A stretch of DNA of 7,422 bases from Candidatus Gastranaerophilales bacterium (GTDB lineage: Bacteria; Cyanobacteriota; Vampirovibrionia; Gastranaerophilales; Gastranaerophilaceae), in assembly GCA_021201175.1 (NCBI GenBank), contig JAJQFK010000231.1, positions 1 through 7,422 of the forward strand, in the 5' to 3' direction. The notes below the pieces were generated by a model. The model was not told where the DNA came from, did no database searches, and saw only the letters and a list, made by a program, of their open reading frames with translations. Made by a program: the position numbers and the translations under genes. Of this stretch, positions 5,976-7,422 are shown piece after piece; position 1 is the first letter of the stretch; every line of letters begins with the position of its first letter.

Positions 5976-7422
5976 ATGACAGATAAAACAAAAACAAATT
6001 TTGAAAAATTAGTTTCCGACGGTTCAGTTTTGTATAATGCCGGAAAATATCGTGATGCTGTTAAACTTTATAATACTGCATTGATTATGTCAGGCAGGAT
6101 TGATAATATTACTCTTGCGGGTCTATATATTAAACTTGCAAATGCTTTTTATAAATTGGAGGATTATGACAAATCAACTTATTACTATGAAAAGTATTTA
6201 AAAATAATTCCGCAGGGGCAGACAAGCGTATTTTCAAGATTGGCTCATAATTATTATTATTTTGATTCCGATAAAAGTATTGATTATCATAATAAGGCGC
6301 TAAATCTGGAAATTAACAGGTATGATATTTCTTGTAAAATATTTGCAATGACAAAATCTGCCTACTATACTCAGCAGGATATAAAAGATGAAGCTGAGTA
6401 CGAAATTTCTCAATTAAAGCAAACAATTTACAGCGATATTGTAAAGTATAACCACAGCGAAAAGAAAAAATTTCCGGATAAAAAATTGACAATCGGCTAT
6501 TTTTCGTCTGACTGCAACGGACATACCATGATGAATTATATTATTCCCATCTGGAAAAATCATGATAAATCCAAGTACAATTTTATTATTTTTAGTTGTT
6601 CCGAAAAAGAGGACTATAAAACGGAGGAAATATCTAAAATCGGTATAGAAATAGTAAAATGCTCTAAGTTATCAGATGAAGAACTTGCAAATTTAATATA
6701 TACAAAAGATGTTGATATTCTGGTTGATTTATCAGGGTATACTCATTTAAAAAGCTTTGTGCATTTATACAAACCTGCTCCGGTAATAATTTCATATCTC
6801 GGGTATTTAAATACAACGGGCATGAAGGAGGTTGATTATATATTAACAGACAAATTTACAATCCCCGAAGAAAAACAATACCTTTATACTGAAAAACCAT
6901 TATATTTAGACGGCACATATCAAATTTATATGGATAAAAAAGTGCCGCCGATAACTCCTTGTCCCTATAAAACTAACGGTTACATTACTTTTGGCAGTTT
7001 TAATTGCAGTTCTAAAATAAATGATACGGTAATATTTTTATGGTCCGAAATATTAAAAAAAGTTCATAACTCTAAATTATTAATATACAGAACCCAATTA
7101 ACAAAAAAGATAATAAAATTTATGAGTTCAAAATTTGAATCCTTTGGAATAGATGAAAAACGTCTTATATTTAGTTCCAGAGTCTTTGATTTTCATTATA
7201 AAGCATATTTATTGGCTGATATTTCTTTGGATACATATCCTTTTAGCGGTATGTCAATTGCAATAGAAACAGCATTAATGGGAGTTCCGACAATAAGCCT
7301 GTATTCTGACGGCATGCAATCCAGAGGCGCTTCCGGAATTAATATTGCATTGGGTTTAAAAGAACTTACAGCAGCATGCGGTGATGAATATATAAAAACT
7401 GCCGTAGAACTATCACAAAATA
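5976..7422 (+). CDS. TPR / GT41 (O-GlcNAc transferase, SPINDLY-like) glycosyltransferase, 3' end cut by window
   Basis: An open frame runs from ATG 5976 to the window edge without a stop (482 complete codons), so the C-terminus is missing. Residues about 8-115 look like two or three degenerate TPR helix pairs (for example LYNAGKYRDAVKLYNTAL at 19-36 and FYKLEDYDKSTYYYEKYL at 58-75). From about 171 the sequence matches the Glyco_transf_41 domain: IGYFSSDCNGH (173-183), DILVDLSGYT (247-256), KPAPVIISYLGY then TTG (266-282), DYILTDKF (287-294), TFGSFNCSSKIND (338-350), and ADISLDTYPFSG then ALMGVPT (414-439). His183, and Lys347 in the SSK, align by motif with the catalytic His and UDP-contacting Lys of human OGT. 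The family transfers sugars from nucleotide-sugars to protein Ser/Thr; donor and target here are unknown. No good Shine-Dalgarno site precedes the ATG, and the gap to the gpsA stop is 3 bp, which suggests translational coupling. No signal peptide is seen, so it is probably cytoplasmic. Confidence 0.88.
   Translation, partial: MTDKTKTNFEKLVSDGSVLYNAGKYRDAVKLYNTALIMSGRIDNITLAGLYIKLANAFYKLEDYDKSTYYYEKYLKIIPQGQTSVFSRLAHNYYYFDSDKSIDYHNKALNLEINRYDISCKIFAMTKSAYYTQQDIKDEAEYEISQLKQTIYSDIVKYNHSEKKKFPDKKLTIGYFSSDCNGHTMMNYIIPIWKNHDKSKYNFIIFSCSEKEDYKTEEISKIGIEIVKCSKLSDEELANLIYTKDVDILVDLSGYTHLKSFVHLYKPAPVIISYLGYLNTTGMKEVDYILTDKFTIPEEKQYLYTEKPLYLDGTYQIYMDKKVPPITPCPYKTNGYITFGSFNCSSKINDTVIFLWSEILKKVHNSKLLIYRTQLTKKIIKFMSSKFESFGIDEKRLIFSSRVFDFHYKAYLLADISLDTYPFSGMSIAIETALMGVPTISLYSDGMQSRGASGINIALGLKELTAACGDEYIKTAVELSQN

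Overview
The window is a compact, co-directional (+ strand) stretch of a low-GC bacterial chromosome. It carries the front part of a division and cell wall (dcw) gene cluster: rsmH (mraW), an ftsL-like gene, ftsI (class B PBP) and murE. These are followed directly by gpsA and by the 5' part of a TPR/GT41 (O-GlcNAc transferase/SPINDLY-like) glycosyltransferase gene that runs off the right edge. The MurE substrate motif (D-N-P-R) implies meso-diaminopimelate peptidoglycan. The base composition, the short dcw cluster and the bacterial GT41 protein fit a low-GC, Gram-negative-type gut or host-associated lineage. Non-photosynthetic Cyanobacteriota (Gastranaerophilales/'Melainabacteria') is one plausible guess, but nothing in the window proves it.

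Layout: 1-122 is an AT-rich leader with a 22-bp perfect palindrome. rsmH is at 123-1055, ftsL-like at 1087-1536 (TTG start), and a 185-bp gap at 1537-1721. ftsI follows at 1722-3440, murE at 3474-4946, gpsA at 4959-5972, and the GT41 gene from 5976 to beyond 7422. Apart from the ftsL-ftsI gap, genes are 3 to 33 bp apart, so one operon is likely. No convincing rho-independent terminator is visible inside the window.

The odd part is the ftsL-ftsI gap. It holds a GC-richer block (about 48% GC by hand count over 1571-1680) with three consecutive hairpins, the last having a 13-bp stem. The block reads in frame into ftsI, so an automatic caller would extend ftsI upstream through it. I place the ftsI start at 1722, after the block, because of its Shine-Dalgarno sequence and the normal family N-terminus. 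The block looks like an inserted palindromic repeat or a structured mRNA leader for ftsI.

Functionally, RsmH modifies 16S rRNA. FtsL and FtsI act in the septal divisome, MurE makes the peptidoglycan precursor, and GpsA makes sn-glycerol-3-phosphate for phospholipids. The operon thus combines division, wall and membrane synthesis, with a putative protein or glycan glycosyltransferase added at the end.
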